The notes under the pieces: generated by a model
Seen by the model: only the letters and a program-made list of their open reading frames with translations
Database searches by the model: none
What the model was told of the DNA's origin: nothing
In this document: piece after piece, positions 25,670 to 34,321 of the stretch
How the letters are laid out: each line of letters opens with the position of its first letter
How positions within the stretch are numbered: the first letter of the stretch is position 1
NCBI RefSeq assembly: GCF_900120295.1
Contig: NZ_LT635470.1
Span: 1,132,009-1,196,008, forward strand
DNA from: Blautia sp. Marseille-P3201T
GTDB lineage: Bacteria > Bacillota > Clostridia > Lachnospirales > Lachnospiraceae
Reading direction: 5' to 3'
DNA: 64,000 nucleotides
Made by a program: the position numbers and the translations under genes

Positions 25670-26392
25670 TTATAAAATTTTATTCGCCAGAATTCTCTCT
25701 GCATTTGCATAGGAGATATCCTTCATATATTCATTATCCAGATGTTTTTCCATCCAGCGTGAAGCTTCCATAAGTTCCGGCTTTCTCGTTCTCATGTTGT
25801 GCATGTCACTTCCGAGAAAATGAACATTTCCTTCCTTCAGCATCTTTCTGCACCATCTGGTTGTTTCCTCGTACCATTTGCCTCCAATGGGCTTATAGTT
25901 CATCTGCATCAGAGCGCCTGCCTGGATCAGTTCCTCTACACGTCCTTTTTCTCTCAGCGCCGAGTACCTCTCGAAATGAGCAATAATCGGAGTGTACTGT
26001 GCCATAGTCAGTTCCCGCACACCGTTAATGAACATAGAATATGGCATAGAAGGATGAAACTCAGTCAATACATAGGAGCTTCCATTTAATGTAAGAAGTT
26101 TCTTTTCATTCAGTTTTTCTACTACGTCTTCTGTGTAGAAAACTTCCTGCCCTGCATAAATAGTAAAATCTTCTCCTATTTCTGTTCGGGCTTTTCTTTG
26201 CAATTCTTCTCTCAATATTCTGAAACGTTCCGGGTCTTCATTGCGAAACTGTCTGGAATAATGAGAAGTGGCAACAACCGCATATACCCCTTGCTTGGCG
26301 GCAGATTTCAGCATACGCAGACTTTCTTCCATATCTGCTGCTCCATCGTCCACCCCCGGAAGTACGTGGCAGTGTAAGTCAATTCTTTTCAT
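25670..26392 (-). CDS. cpsB: PHP-type tyrosine-protein phosphatase (CpsB/YwqE)
   Basis: 240 residues of the PHP metallophosphatase family: RIDLHCHVLPGVDDGAADM (metal His-x-His and DDG), ATSHYSRQF, IIAHFERYSAL and FLGSDMHNMRTRKPEL supply the metal ligands. It removes phosphate from the tyrosine tail of CpsD. This is the first gene of the capsule operon, with GAGG upstream of the ATG and a leader of about 280 bases that contains a terminator and a homopolymer hairpin. Confidence 0.93.
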   Translation of the reverse strand: MKRIDLHCHVLPGVDDGAADMEESLRMLKSAAKQGVYAVVATSHYSRQFRNEDPERFRILREELQRKARTEIGEDFTIYAGQEVFYTEDVVEKLNEKKLLTLNGSSYVLTEFHPSMPYSMFINGVRELTMAQYTPIIAHFERYSALREKGRVEELIQAGALMQMNYKPIGGKWYEETTRWCRKMLKEGNVHFLGSDMHNMRTRKPELMEASRWMEKHLDNEYMKDISYANAERILANKIL

Positions 26393-26415
26393 ATCTCTCT
26401 ACCTCATTGCGCAAC

Positions 26416-26479
26416 TACCCCCCCCCCTAAAAATTGGGTATAGCGTACTAACAACTATGACTTTTAAGGGAGGGGGGTA
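26416..26479 (-). promoter_or_regulatory. C/G-homopolymer hairpin in the capsule leader
   Basis: In the transcript TACCCCCCTCCCT (from 26467-26479) pairs with AGGGGGGGGGGTA (from 26416-26428) over 13 bp with one G-U pair, around a 38-base loop. The second arm holds a run of ten identical bases, a length prone to slippage. It lies 24-87 bases upstream of the cpsB start and has no U-tract. Confidence 0.6.
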
Positions 26480-26569
26480 ATTATTTCTAGCCTCAACATC
26501 TGCCTGTCATCCGCAGAATAGTCCTTGTGGAGCATTTTTTATTTCTTAGGACGTAATTTCCTCTGAAAT

Positions 26570-26604
26570 AAAAAAGCCGGTATTCCTGCAAATCGGACAC
26601 CGAC
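26570..26604 (-). terminator. Intrinsic terminator (attenuator) in the capsule leader
   Basis: Minus-strand hairpin GTCGGTGTCC ... AGGA-AT-ACCGGC followed by TTTTTT. It lies about 70 bases after the predicted transcription start and about 180 bases before cpsB, so the long operon can be expressed only by readthrough. This fits processive antitermination (EAR- or LoaP-like) or attenuation; no loaP gene lies in the window. Confidence 0.65.
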
Positions 26605-26680
26605 AACCTTGAGGCCTATTATTTCGTTAGTATTTTGTCTTGGTGACCTATATAGTTAATAATTCTACTATACTTATAAT

Positions 26681-26709
26681 ATTGTAGCATCATTTTCCCT
26701 TCTTTTCAA
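26681..26709 (-). promoter_or_regulatory. Promoter of the capsule operon
   Basis: TTGAAA (-35), 17-base spacer, TACAAT (-10) on the minus strand, about 290 bases upstream of cpsB. No other comparable promoter was seen between here and the cpsB start. Confidence 0.7.
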
Positions 26710-26786
26710 CAAAATCCCCCTTTTTTTGTTTCTAAATTTTATACATTTTTTTGTGTTTTTTAGTTATTTTTTACAAATATGAAAAA

Positions 26787-26826
26787 AGATGATATTATGA
26801 CGTAATTTTTTTGTCATAATACCATC
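26787..26826 (-). terminator. Terminator of the EIIC gene
   Basis: Long hairpin (AGATGGTATTATGAC with GTCATAATATCATCT, one mismatch) followed by TTTTTT on the minus strand, beginning 9 bases after the EIIC stop. A short T-run on the other side could allow weak bidirectional use. Confidence 0.75.
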
Positions 26827-26834
26827 TTCATTTT

Positions 26835-27887
26835 TTATAAATCCAGTTTCAAATCATTTTCTTTAATCCATCCATGTTTTCTAAATGGAATTGCAATGAG
26901 CCATGTAAGCACTGCCGGAAGAATAAAGCAAATCAGTACCATTCCAATCCAGTCCATAGGTGTAATGGCTGCTTTTGCACCGCTTGCAATATCATTTACC
27001 CATCCTGTATACACGCCAATCTGGCCTACAAAACCGCAGGTTCCCATACCGGATGCCACTGCTGCTCCATTCATCTCCATGTGAAACAGACAAGTTGCCA
27101 ATGGTCCTGTAATTGCAGATGCCAGAGTCGGCGGAAGCCAGATTTTTGGATTTTTCACAATATTCCCCATCTGCAGCATAGATGTTCCAATTCCCTGAGC
27201 AAAAAGTCCGCCCCACTTATTTTCACGGAAACTCATCACTGCAAATCCTACCATCTGTGCACAACATCCGGCCACTGCCGCGCCACCTGCCAGACCAGTA
27301 AGGGAAAGAGCCGCACAGATTGCCGCACTGCTGATTGGAAGTGTCAGGGCAATTCCTACGATTACTGATACTAAAATTCCCATAAAGAATGGCTGAAGCT
27401 CTGTTGCCCACATAATAGCATTTCCTACACTGCTTGCAGCATAGCCAATTGCCGGCGCCCACCACAAGGATAAAAGTACACCTACAGCAATTGTTGTAAA
27501 TGGTGTGACAATAATATCAATTTTCGTTTCTTTAGATACTAATTTCCCAAACTCTGCCGCAAAGATTGTTACCACCAACACTGCCAGAGGACCGCCTGCC
27601 CCTCCCAGCTCATTGGCTGCCATTCCTACTGCTGCCAATGAAAACAGTACCAATGGCGGACACTGCAGAGCATAACCGATGGAAATTGCCATGGCTGCAC
27701 CTGTAGCTCCTTTTGCATAAGTTCCCACCGTTACCAGAATATCAATGCCAAGCTGCTCTCCCAGCGTACTGATAATCGTACCAATCAGCAAAGAAGCAAA
27801 TAGCCCCTGTGCCATAGCACTTAAAGCATCGATACCATATCTTTTCGCTGAAAAAATAATGTTTTTTCTTTTTAGAAATTCTTTCAT
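26835..27887 (-). CDS. PTS-type EIIC membrane protein (PfoR family)
   Basis: 350 residues, about nine or ten glycine- and alanine-rich membrane helices. The sequence has the character of the PTS_EIIC_2/PfoR family (LGGAGGPLAVLVVTIFAAEFGKL, FHMEMNGAAVASGMGTCGFVGQIG). PfoR was named as a regulator of perfringolysin in Clostridium perfringens, but the family looks like a sugar permease lacking fused EIIA/EIIB domains. No EIIA or EIIB gene lies nearby, so it is a stand-alone gene with its own promoter and terminator. The substrate is unknown. Confidence 0.82.
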   Translation of the reverse strand: MKEFLKRKNIIFSAKRYGIDALSAMAQGLFASLLIGTIISTLGEQLGIDILVTVGTYAKGATGAAMAISIGYALQCPPLVLFSLAAVGMAANELGGAGGPLAVLVVTIFAAEFGKLVSKETKIDIIVTPFTTIAVGVLLSLWWAPAIGYAASSVGNAIMWATELQPFFMGILVSVIVGIALTLPISSAAICAALSLTGLAGGAAVAGCCAQMVGFAVMSFRENKWGGLFAQGIGTSMLQMGNIVKNPKIWLPPTLASAITGPLATCLFHMEMNGAAVASGMGTCGFVGQIGVYTGWVNDIASGAKAAITPMDWIGMVLICFILPAVLTWLIAIPFRKHGWIKENDLKLDL

Positions 27888-27938
27888 ATCCTTTTCTCCC
27901 TCTAACTGTCATTCCAACTGTCTTGTCAGTTAAAATCT

Positions 27939-27967
27939 ATTATGCACAGTTTGTAAGGGTTCGTCAA
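27939..27967 (-). promoter_or_regulatory. Promoter of the EIIC gene
   Basis: TTGACG, 17-base spacer, CATAAT on the minus strand. The leader that follows holds a small inverted repeat (AACTG ACAAGA CAGTT) and a further half-site (GACAGTT), which may be an operator. Confidence 0.65.
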
Positions 27968-28024
27968 CTAACTTCTCTCCAAAATTTGTACAAATTTCCC
28001 AATAGACTTTCTTTTCAATTCATG

Positions 28025-28150
28025 TATACTATAGATAAGATATTTCATAATATTTTTGGTCGACAAGACCAGTAGAAAAAAATAATTTGACCGACAAGGT
28101 TTCTCTGGATATCCAGAGCAGGGTATGGTTAATTCCATACCCTTTTATCT
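28025..28150 (+). ncRNA. Possible small RNA between EIIC and ugpQ genes
   Basis: A TATACT box at 28025-28030 (weak -35 TAGACT 17 bases upstream) precedes about 115 bases containing three hairpins: TGGTC-GACAA-GACCA, CTCTGG-ATAT-CCAGAG, and GGGTATGG-TTAATT-CCATACCC followed by TTTTAT. The order and U-tract fit a plus-strand transcript with an intrinsic terminator, convergent with nothing downstream on that strand. The family is not recognised; it could instead be an end structure of the ugp transcript. Confidence 0.4.
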
Positions 28151-28185
28151 TAATAAGGAGAAAATCAAAAGTTATACGCTGAACT

Positions 28186-28911
28186 TCAAAAATTTTCTCT
28201 CAATTCCACAGATACCTTAGGATAATTCGTAATTATCGCATCTACTCCTGCATCTATAAACATCTTCATATCTTCTTTATTATTTACAGTCCACACACGT
28301 ACCTTTAACCCACTTTTCATATATGTTTCCAGAAAATCCGCCATTTTCAGGTGGTAAACTGCCGGATGCAGTCCTTTTACACCTGTGTCTTTTGCATATT
28401 TTTCCATATTCAACGGAACATCACTGAATAAGTATGCAGTTTCTGCATCGCTATTCTGTTCTAAGACTTTCTGAATGCTATAGTGGTTGAAGGACGAGTA
28501 AATTACCCTGTCCTCCATACCCATTGTTTTTACAATATCCATGGTTTTTTCTTCAATTCCTTCATACCAGTAAATACCTGTTTTTAATTCGATATTTACC
28601 TTTATGCGGGAGTTCTTTACCAAATTCAGAGCTTCTTTTAATGTAGGTATTTGAACTCCCTGATATTTTTCCATGTGATTGTGAAAAGAGAATTTTTTCA
28701 GTTCCTCCAATGTATAGTCTCTTACATTACCGTGTCCGTTGCTGGTTCTGTCAAGAGTTTCATCATGGATAACCACTACTTCTCCGTCTTTGGTAAGGTG
28801 TACATCTAACTCCATACCATCTGCCCCTTGTTCCATTGCCAGTCGGAAAGCCTCCAGTGTGTTTTCCGGGGCATATCCGCTGGCGCCTCTGTGAGCAAAT
28901 ATTTCTGTCAT
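28186..28911 (-). CDS. ugpQ: Glycerophosphodiester phosphodiesterase
   Basis: 241 residues of the GDPD TIM-barrel family. IFAHRGASGYAPENTLEAF (catalytic His-Arg-Gly and ENT), MELDVHLTKDGEVVVIHDETLDRTSNG (metal ligands and the second His) and IKVNIELKTG are all present. It has no signal peptide, so it acts in the cytoplasm, splitting imported glycerophosphodiesters into glycerol 3-phosphate and an alcohol. Last gene of the ugpCAEBQ operon, 15 bases behind the binding-protein gene, with GAGGTG before the ATG. Confidence 0.93.
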   Translation of the reverse strand: MTEIFAHRGASGYAPENTLEAFRLAMEQGADGMELDVHLTKDGEVVVIHDETLDRTSNGHGNVRDYTLEELKKFSFHNHMEKYQGVQIPTLKEALNLVKNSRIKVNIELKTGIYWYEGIEEKTMDIVKTMGMEDRVIYSSFNHYSIQKVLEQNSDAETAYLFSDVPLNMEKYAKDTGVKGLHPAVYHLKMADFLETYMKSGLKVRVWTVNNKEDMKMFIDAGVDAIITNYPKVSVELRENF

Positions 28912-28926
28912 GCTCTTTCACCTCAA

Positions 28927-30333
28927 TTATTCATTTACAAGATTATATTCTTCAATGGATTTATTAATCGCATCTGCCATATTTTTTACTGTTGTTTTTA
29001 CATCTGTATTTCCGTTAAGCAGGTTTTCAATTTCTGATTCTACTGTTGCTCTCGCTTCCGGGAATACGCTTAATAATGCACCTACATATTCCGGTGAAGA
29101 GTCATGGAGCTGGTCAATCGCTGTCTGGAACTGCGGATATTTTTCTACATTTTCTTTAAACACCGGTTCTTCCTGAGCTGCTGTTGTCACAGGGAAATAT
29201 CCAGTCTGTGCATTCCAGTATGCCTGTGACTCCGGAGAAATGAGGAATTTTACAAATTCCCATGTTGCTCTTGTTTTCTTAGGATCATTGTTGTTTAATG
29301 CCCATAAAGATGCCCCGCCAATAGAAACTCCTCCTTCATCTGTGGATTTTACTTTAGGGAAGTATGCAGTACCTACTTCAAATTTTCCGTTTACGTCCTG
29401 CAAAATCTGTTTTAAAGAAGCTGTAGAACCCAGTGTAATAGCTGATTTCCCTGCAGAAAAGTCTGCCAGACCTGCATCTCCGCCTTTTCCTACATTTGGT
29501 GCATATCCTTTGTCATAGAGGGATTTCCATGCAGTCAAAATGTTTTCTGCGGCACCATTTTCATCAAAAGCAACTGCTGTAGCAGCCTCTGTTCTTCCGT
29601 TTCCATTGTTGGCATATTCCAGCCCCTGTTTTCCGATAAACTGTTCAAAGAACCAACCATAAATGCCTAGAGACATAACCTGTCCTGCGCCGCCTTCATT
29701 TAAAAGTTTATCGCCAATAGCCTCAATTCCTTCCAGACTGTCTGGAATTTCCGTAATGCCTGCCTTTTCAAACATTTCCTTATTATAGTACATAATCGGT
29801 GTAGAAGAGTTGAAAGGCATAGAGTACAGCTGGTCATCAATAGTATAATATGCTGCCAGATTTGGCTCAATCTGAGACACATCATAGTTGTCCGCATCAA
29901 TCATTTCCTGCATAGGTGTAATCCAGCCTGATTCAATCATAAATCTGCTTCCGATTTCATATACCTGTACTAAATCTGCTCCCATATTTCCAATCTGAGC
30001 GCTTTTGAGTTTATTCAAAGAGTCGTCATATTCTCCCTGATACTGAGCCTTTACTGTAATTCCATATTCGTTTTCATCGTTAAATTTCTGTACCAATGTA
30101 TCAATGGCCTGTCCATTAACCCCTCCCATAGAATGCCAGAAAGAAATTTCTGTGCCATCTATCTCAGAAGCATCTGCCATAGAAAATTCTTCTGTATCTT
30201 CTGTTTGTTTGGTATCTTCTGTCTTATCTTCTGTTTTATTTCCTGTTTCTGTAGTTTTGTTTCCTCCGCATCCTGCCAGAGTCCCCATGATCATTGTTCC
30301 TGCTAAAATCACTGAAATTAATTTTTTCTTCAT
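28927..30333 (-). CDS. ugpB: ABC transporter substrate-binding lipoprotein (UgpB-like)
   Basis: 468 residues. A signal peptide ends in the lipobox LAGC at about residues 19-22, followed by a Thr/Glu/Lys-rich linker. The mature domain is a family 1 solute-binding protein (ISFWHSMGGVNGQAIDTLV, MPFNSSTPIMYYNKEMFEKAG, GGASLWALNN), and its beginning is typical of glycerol-3-phosphate binders. With the downstream phosphodiesterase the ligand is probably a glycerophosphodiester or glycerol 3-phosphate; specificity is inferred from the context. Confidence 0.88.
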   Translation of the reverse strand: MKKKLISVILAGTMIMGTLAGCGGNKTTETGNKTEDKTEDTKQTEDTEEFSMADASEIDGTEISFWHSMGGVNGQAIDTLVQKFNDENEYGITVKAQYQGEYDDSLNKLKSAQIGNMGADLVQVYEIGSRFMIESGWITPMQEMIDADNYDVSQIEPNLAAYYTIDDQLYSMPFNSSTPIMYYNKEMFEKAGITEIPDSLEGIEAIGDKLLNEGGAGQVMSLGIYGWFFEQFIGKQGLEYANNGNGRTEAATAVAFDENGAAENILTAWKSLYDKGYAPNVGKGGDAGLADFSAGKSAITLGSTASLKQILQDVNGKFEVGTAYFPKVKSTDEGGVSIGGASLWALNNNDPKKTRATWEFVKFLISPESQAYWNAQTGYFPVTTAAQEEPVFKENVEKYPQFQTAIDQLHDSSPEYVGALLSVFPEARATVESEIENLLNGNTDVKTTVKNMADAINKSIEEYNLVNE

Positions 30334-30351
30334 TCTTTTTTCCTTTCTTTG

Positions 30352-31194
30352 TCAGCCTTTTACTGCTCCTGCAAACATTCCTCGAATAAGCTGTTTCTGT
30401 CCCACAATAAATATAGATATTGAAGGAATAATTACCATTACCACACCTGCAATCATAAGTGTAATTGACTGAGAGTCTACACTGTCCAGCATACTGATAC
30501 CGATTTGTACGGTTCTCATTTCATCAGAACCTGTTACCAGCAGCGGCCACATATACATATTCCATGCATTAATAAAGGTATAAACACCCATTGCTCCGAT
30601 TGCTGATTTTGTAAGAGGTATCAAAATTCTCACAATAAACTTCAAGTTGCTGCACCCATCCAGCTTTGCAGACTCATACAAAGAGATAGGAAATGTGCTA
30701 TAAAACTGCCGGAACAGGAAAATTCCCATTGCCGATGTCAAGTAAGGTACAATTAATACAGAATATGTGTCTAACATACCCAGCTGGCTTACTGTAAGAT
30801 AGTTGGAAATAATTGTTGCTTCTCCCGGGACCATCATCGTAGCCATAACAACCATAAATAACACACCTTTTCCTTTAAATTCTAAAAAGGAGAAGGCAAA
30901 GGCAGCCAGGGAGCAGGTAATAATCTGTCCCAGGGTAATACAGGCTGCCATGATAAACGAATTCACAATAAAACGAAGCAAGGGCACGCTTGCAAATGCC
31001 TGTTTAAAATTTTCAATAGTCGGATTTTTCGGAAATAAATTCAAATCCATAGTAAAGAGTTCCCCGGATGGCATAAATGCAATGCTAACCGCATACAAAA
31101 GGGGAATTAACACGATAATGGCGGTAATCACATTAATCAAAACCCGTATTCCTGTATTTATTCTTCTTTTTCGCAAAGCCTTTGTATTTATCAT
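30352..31194 (-). CDS. ugpE: ABC transporter permease (UgpE-like)
   Basis: 280 residues, six membrane helices, MalG/UgpE family. The EAA loop that contacts the ATPase is ESAKLDGCSNLKFIVRILIPLTKSAI. It ends in the usual GMFAGAVKG. Its start overlaps the ugpA stop by 4 bases, and it forms the membrane channel with UgpA. Confidence 0.92.
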   Translation of the reverse strand: MINTKALRKRRINTGIRVLINVITAIIVLIPLLYAVSIAFMPSGELFTMDLNLFPKNPTIENFKQAFASVPLLRFIVNSFIMAACITLGQIITCSLAAFAFSFLEFKGKGVLFMVVMATMMVPGEATIISNYLTVSQLGMLDTYSVLIVPYLTSAMGIFLFRQFYSTFPISLYESAKLDGCSNLKFIVRILIPLTKSAIGAMGVYTFINAWNMYMWPLLVTGSDEMRTVQIGISMLDSVDSQSITLMIAGVVMVIIPSISIFIVGQKQLIRGMFAGAVKG

Positions 31195-32054
31195 GGTTTT
31201 CCCCCTTTCTTTTCTATGCGGAACATTACCAGTGTAATGAGCATTACAATAAAGAATAAGACTACGGACTGTGCTGCTGCACTTCCGAAACGATAATTAA
31301 AGAAAGCATCCCGATAAATGGAATATACAATTACATTTGTGGTTTCATTTGGTCCTCCTTCAGTGAGGATTTTAATCTGCCCAAAAGACTGGAATGCCTG
31401 AATAATATTTACTACTAATGTATAAAACATAATTGGAGACAGCCCCGGCAATGTAAGATGAAAAAATTGCTGTACACCGCTTGCTCCGTCTACAGAAGCT
31501 CTTTCATAAATGGTATTGTCAATATTCCCAAGTCCTGCGGAAAAGTATAGAAAGTTTATTCCGCTGTTTAACCATGCTGTGAGGATTGCCACACAGTACA
31601 GCGCTGTTTCCGGATTACTTAACCAGTTAATATCAAGCCCCAGAAGCTTATTTACAATTCCCACGGAAGGATGAAGCATCAGCTTAAAGATAAGAGCTGC
31701 GGAACTTGATGCAATCGCCATTGGCAACGCATAAGCCGTACTGAAAAAACGAATTCCCGGAAATGCTTTATTACACAACACTGCGGTGATTAAGCCTAAA
31801 AGCATACTTCCTACCACAACAATCCCTACAAAAATCAAGGTTACTTTCAAGCTGTTCAGAAAAGATGGAGAACTTAACAATTCTGTATAATTATCCACTC
31901 CCACAAAGAGCTTTGCCTGCCCCATCTTGTCAGTTTTGTAAAAACTCAAATAGATTGTTTTAAAAAAGGGATAAAACAAAAATACTGCAAAAACCAACAT
32001 ACACGGCAGCAAATATCCATAAGGAGCCAAACTGCCTTTTTTCTTTTTATGCAT
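31191..32054 (-). CDS. ugpA: ABC transporter permease (UgpA-like)
   Basis: 287 residues, six membrane helices, MalF/UgpA family. [23 protein letters not shown] is the first helix and [20 protein letters not shown] is the EAA loop. The start at 32054 overlaps the ugpC stop by 8 bases, with AAGGAGG upstream. It pairs with UgpE. Confidence 0.92.
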   Translation of the reverse strand: MHKKKKGSLAPYGYLLPCMLVFAVFLFYPFFKTIYLSFYKTDKMGQAKLFVGVDNYTELLSSPSFLNSLKVTLIFVGIVVVGSMLLGLITAVLCNKAFPGIRFFSTAYALPMAIASSSAALIFKLMLHPSVGIVNKLLGLDINWLSNPETALYCVAILTAWLNSGINFLYFSAGLGNIDNTIYERASVDGASGVQQFFHLTLPGLSPIMFYTLVVNIIQAFQSFGQIKILTEGGPNETTNVIVYSIYRDAFFNYRFGSAAAQSVVLFFIVMLITLVMFRIEKKGGKP

Positions 32055-33198
32055 GAATAAAACCCTCCTTATAAAATAAATTTTGCTGTGTGTCTATGTC
32101 AAAGGCATAAAGCTTTTCTGTGTCAAAATAGAAGCTGATACTTTCTCCTCGTTTTGTTTCATTCTCCGGTTTTAAACGCACTGCCTGATTTCTTCCCTGT
32201 GCCTGAAAATATAAAACAACTTCCGCGCCTAAAAGCTCTCTGGCAATTACTGTTTCTTCTAAACCCACACTGTTTTTCTCAAAACCTCTTTGTTTCGCTT
32301 CTTCATACTCATAAATATCTTCCGGACGAATTCCCAGAATTACCTTTTCGCCATTTTTTTCTCGTTGCAGAATTTCTCCCTTTTCTCCATCCAGATAGAT
32401 TTTCTTTCCAAGCTCATTTCCACCCAGATAAAGAAGTGTTCTTCCATCTTCAACAGATACCCATGCATCAAAAAAATTCATGGACGGCGCTCCGATGAAA
32501 CCGGCTACAAATAAATTCGCCGGATTATTATAAATCTCTGCTGGAGGAGCAACCTGCTGTACAAAGCCATCCTTCATTACCACTATTTTTGTTCCCAATG
32601 TCATTGCCTCTGTCTGATCATGTGTAACATAAATAATGGTAGTTTCCAGATTTCTATGTAGCTTTGCCAGCTCAATTCGCATCTGTGTGCGAAGCTTGGC
32701 ATCCAGATTAGACAGAGGTTCATCCATTAGAAAAACCTTGGGTTTTCGGATGATTGCACTTCCCATAGCAACTCTCTGTTTCTGTCCTCCTGAGAGTGCG
32801 CTGGGTTTTCTGTCCAATAAATGCTCGATTTCCAGGATTTTTGCTACTTCATGAACTCTTTTTTTAATTTCATCTTTGGGTATTTTTCTGATTTTCAACG
32901 CATAAGCCAGATTTCCGTAAACCGTCATATTGGGATACAGAGCATAATTCTGGAAAACCATGGACATATCCCTGTCTTTCGGTTCACAATAATTACTAAA
33001 TTCTCCGTCTATATAAAGCTCTCCATCTGAAATTTCCTCAAGTCCCGCTATCATGCGAAGAGTCGTTGACTTCCCGCACCCGGATGGACCTACTAAGATT
33101 ACAAATTCTTTATCTTGAATTTCCAGATTAACATTCCTGACTGCATACTGCTCGTTTTCATATATTTTTGAAACATTTTTCAATGTGATTTCTGACAT
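32047..33198 (-). CDS. ugpC: ABC transporter ATP-binding protein (UgpC/MsmK type)
   Basis: 383 residues. Walker [15 protein letters not shown]-loop [12 protein letters not shown], signature [12 protein letters not shown], Walker [14 protein letters not shown] and switch THDQTEAM are intact. The C-terminal TOBE/OB domain (about 240-383) is that of the MalK/MsmK/UgpC regulatory subfamily. First gene of the ugp operon. MsmK-type ATPases can serve several sugar transporters, and the fructoside transporter at 45.9-49.1 kb has none of its own. Confidence 0.93.
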   Translation of the reverse strand: MSEITLKNVSKIYENEQYAVRNVNLEIQDKEFVILVGPSGCGKSTTLRMIAGLEEISDGELYIDGEFSNYCEPKDRDMSMVFQNYALYPNMTVYGNLAYALKIRKIPKDEIKKRVHEVAKILEIEHLLDRKPSALSGGQKQRVAMGSAIIRKPKVFLMDEPLSNLDAKLRTQMRIELAKLHRNLETTIIYVTHDQTEAMTLGTKIVVMKDGFVQQVAPPAEIYNNPANLFVAGFIGAPSMNFFDAWVSVEDGRTLLYLGGNELGKKIYLDGEKGEILQREKNGEKVILGIRPEDIYEYEEAKQRGFEKNSVGLEETVIARELLGAEVVLYFQAQGRNQAVRLKPENETKRGESISFYFDTEKLYAFDIDTQQNLFYKEGFIHA

Positions 33199-33285
33199 CC
33201 TGTTTCTCCTTCCTGTTTCAGCAATCTGTGCTTTAGTTTAACGGAAAGAAAAGATACGAACTATCATGGTTTTGAGAAATAAACG

Positions 33286-33332
33286 TAAAAAAGGTGTAAA
33301 ACCATTAGAATATCTAATGACTTTACACCTTC
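33286..33332 (-). terminator. Terminator of the coiled-coil gene
   Basis: AAGGTGTAAA ... TTTACACCTT followed by TTTTTACG on the minus strand, a few bases after the stop at 33339. The inner bases (CATTAGATATTCTAATG) form a second perfect palindrome that extends the stem. Confidence 0.75.
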
Positions 33333-33338
33333 TTTGAA

Positions 33339-33689
33339 TTATAAAATATGTTTTTTAATTTCTGCCACTTCTTGCTTCATTTTTTCCATGTCAGAAATCA
33401 AATAATTTACTTTAATCTGATATGCTAGCTGATTACTTAATGATTGATTACTTTCATTCAATCGTTGAAATAGCTTGCAATGACTATCTGCCAGTAAAGA
33501 TATATTTTTGTCTGTTACATTTTCGATATGAAGCCTTATATCCTTTGTTTCTTCTTTTAATCCTTGGATATCCTTTTTCATGTCGATCATATCTTTCTTC
33601 ATGTCAGTCATGTCTTTTTTCATATCAGTGATATCTTTTGTAATGGTTTGCAATATTTCAAACATTGCATCAATCTTCGTATCGTTCAT
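33339..33689 (-). CDS. Small coiled-coil protein of unknown function
   Basis: 116 residues from the ATG at 33689 (MNDTKIDAMFEIL), which has AGGAGG upstream; the longer frame to 33833 adds an unlikely hydrophobic lead. The whole protein is predicted helix with heptad character, and a repeated heptad DMKKDM(T/I) occurs three times at about residues 21-42. No signal peptide or membrane segment. Similar short coiled-coil proteins are common in Firmicutes and usually lack a known role. It is a single-gene unit with its own terminator, and the three near-identical DNA repeats simply encode the heptads. Confidence 0.75.
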   Translation of the reverse strand: MNDTKIDAMFEILQTITKDITDMKKDMTDMKKDMIDMKKDIQGLKEETKDIRLHIENVTDKNISLLADSHCKLFQRLNESNQSLSNQLAYQIKVNYLISDMEKMKQEVAEIKKHIL

Positions 33690-34037
33690 ACTGTACCTCC
33701 TAACAACTATAGTAATATAGGTAATGGAATAAGCCTGAAATGATGCGGTATATGATATTGAATAGCTTACCACTGCAGATATTTTAGCATGGAGAAACAT
33801 GAAAATCCATTGACATTGTTCCCAAAAAAGCACAGGCTGAATTCTATGGATTTTTGTGTATTTTTATTATCTTTTTATATTGCCAGTATATTGCTTCTAA
33901 AAAATGTATATGCTATAATGGCGGTAACTAAAAAGTTATATATATCCAAATGCCACCCCCTTTCTGTTGCCAGATTGGGTACGACAACAAAAAATTATAC
34001 CTTAATTGCTCTTTTCTTACTATTCATATTAATGCAC
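33690..34037. other. Non-coding gap
   Basis: No convincing gene. A plus-strand open frame (33789-34142) has no ribosome site and an improbable composition, and it runs antisense over the small gene's terminator. Nothing further was recognised. Confidence 0.5.
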
Positions 34038-34073
34038 AAAAAAAGAAGACAGAAACTTTTCAGCCCTATCTTC
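34038..34073 (-). terminator. Terminator of the 49-codon gene
   Basis: GAAGATAG ... CTGTCTTC (8 bp, one G-U) followed by TTTTTTT on the minus strand, starting 16 bases after the small gene's stop. Confidence 0.75.
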
Positions 34074-34088
34074 CCTTGTTTTTATCTC

Positions 34089-34238
34089 TTATTTATCATA
34101 ATTAAAAATGCTGTGGTAATACTTATCTTCCTTATCATTTAAACCAAATGGTACAATTTTTGACATTCCCATCATATAATCATGAAATCTTTCCTTAAAA
34201 CTTTTTTTCTTATTTACTACGTTTGCATTTGCTGCCAT
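34089..34238 (-). CDS. Small protein, 49 residues, unknown
   Basis: The frame reads MAANANVVNKKKSFKERF then HDYMMGMSKIVPFGLNDKED and ends YHSIFNYDK. Evidence that it is real: GAGG 8 bases before the ATG, a promoter (34293-34321) upstream, and a strong terminator directly downstream. The protein has a basic N-terminal half (KKKSFKER), a short hydrophobic centre (MMGMSKIVPFGL) and an acidic/aromatic tail; there are no cysteines. It is not an AgrD-type precursor. Possibilities are a membrane-associated small protein, a leader peptide or a regulator; the function is unknown. Confidence 0.6.
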   Translation of the reverse strand: MAANANVVNKKKSFKERFHDYMMGMSKIVPFGLNDKEDKYYHSIFNYDK

Positions 34239-34292
34239 AGTGATTGCCTCTTTTCCTTTTCAATTAAAATATATTTATCTTTTACAATGCGT

Positions 34293-34321
34293 ATGATAGC
34301 ACTTTCTGTTTCATTCATCAA
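34293..34321 (-). promoter_or_regulatory. Promoter of the 49-codon gene
   Basis: TTGATG, 17-base spacer, TATCAT on the minus strand, 55 bases before the ATG. Confidence 0.5.

Noticed and set aside
26530..26680. Capsule leader as a c-di-GMP riboswitch
   Set aside because: Starts GGTCAC like a GEMM-I domain by chance, but the GNRA tetraloop-receptor and the second conserved half are missing.
26874..27368. Plus-strand open frame of 164 codons, rich in Cys and His
   Set aside because: Antisense shadow of the glycine/alanine-rich EIIC gene; no ribosome site or known motif.
33560..33640. Short near-identical DNA repeats resembling a small CRISPR array
   Set aside because: The repeats are 21 bases with no spacers and encode the heptads of a coiled coil. 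No cas genes.
33789..34142. Plus-strand open frame of 117 codons
   Set aside because: No ribosome site, low-complexity hydrophobic composition, and it runs antisense across a terminator of a better supported small gene.
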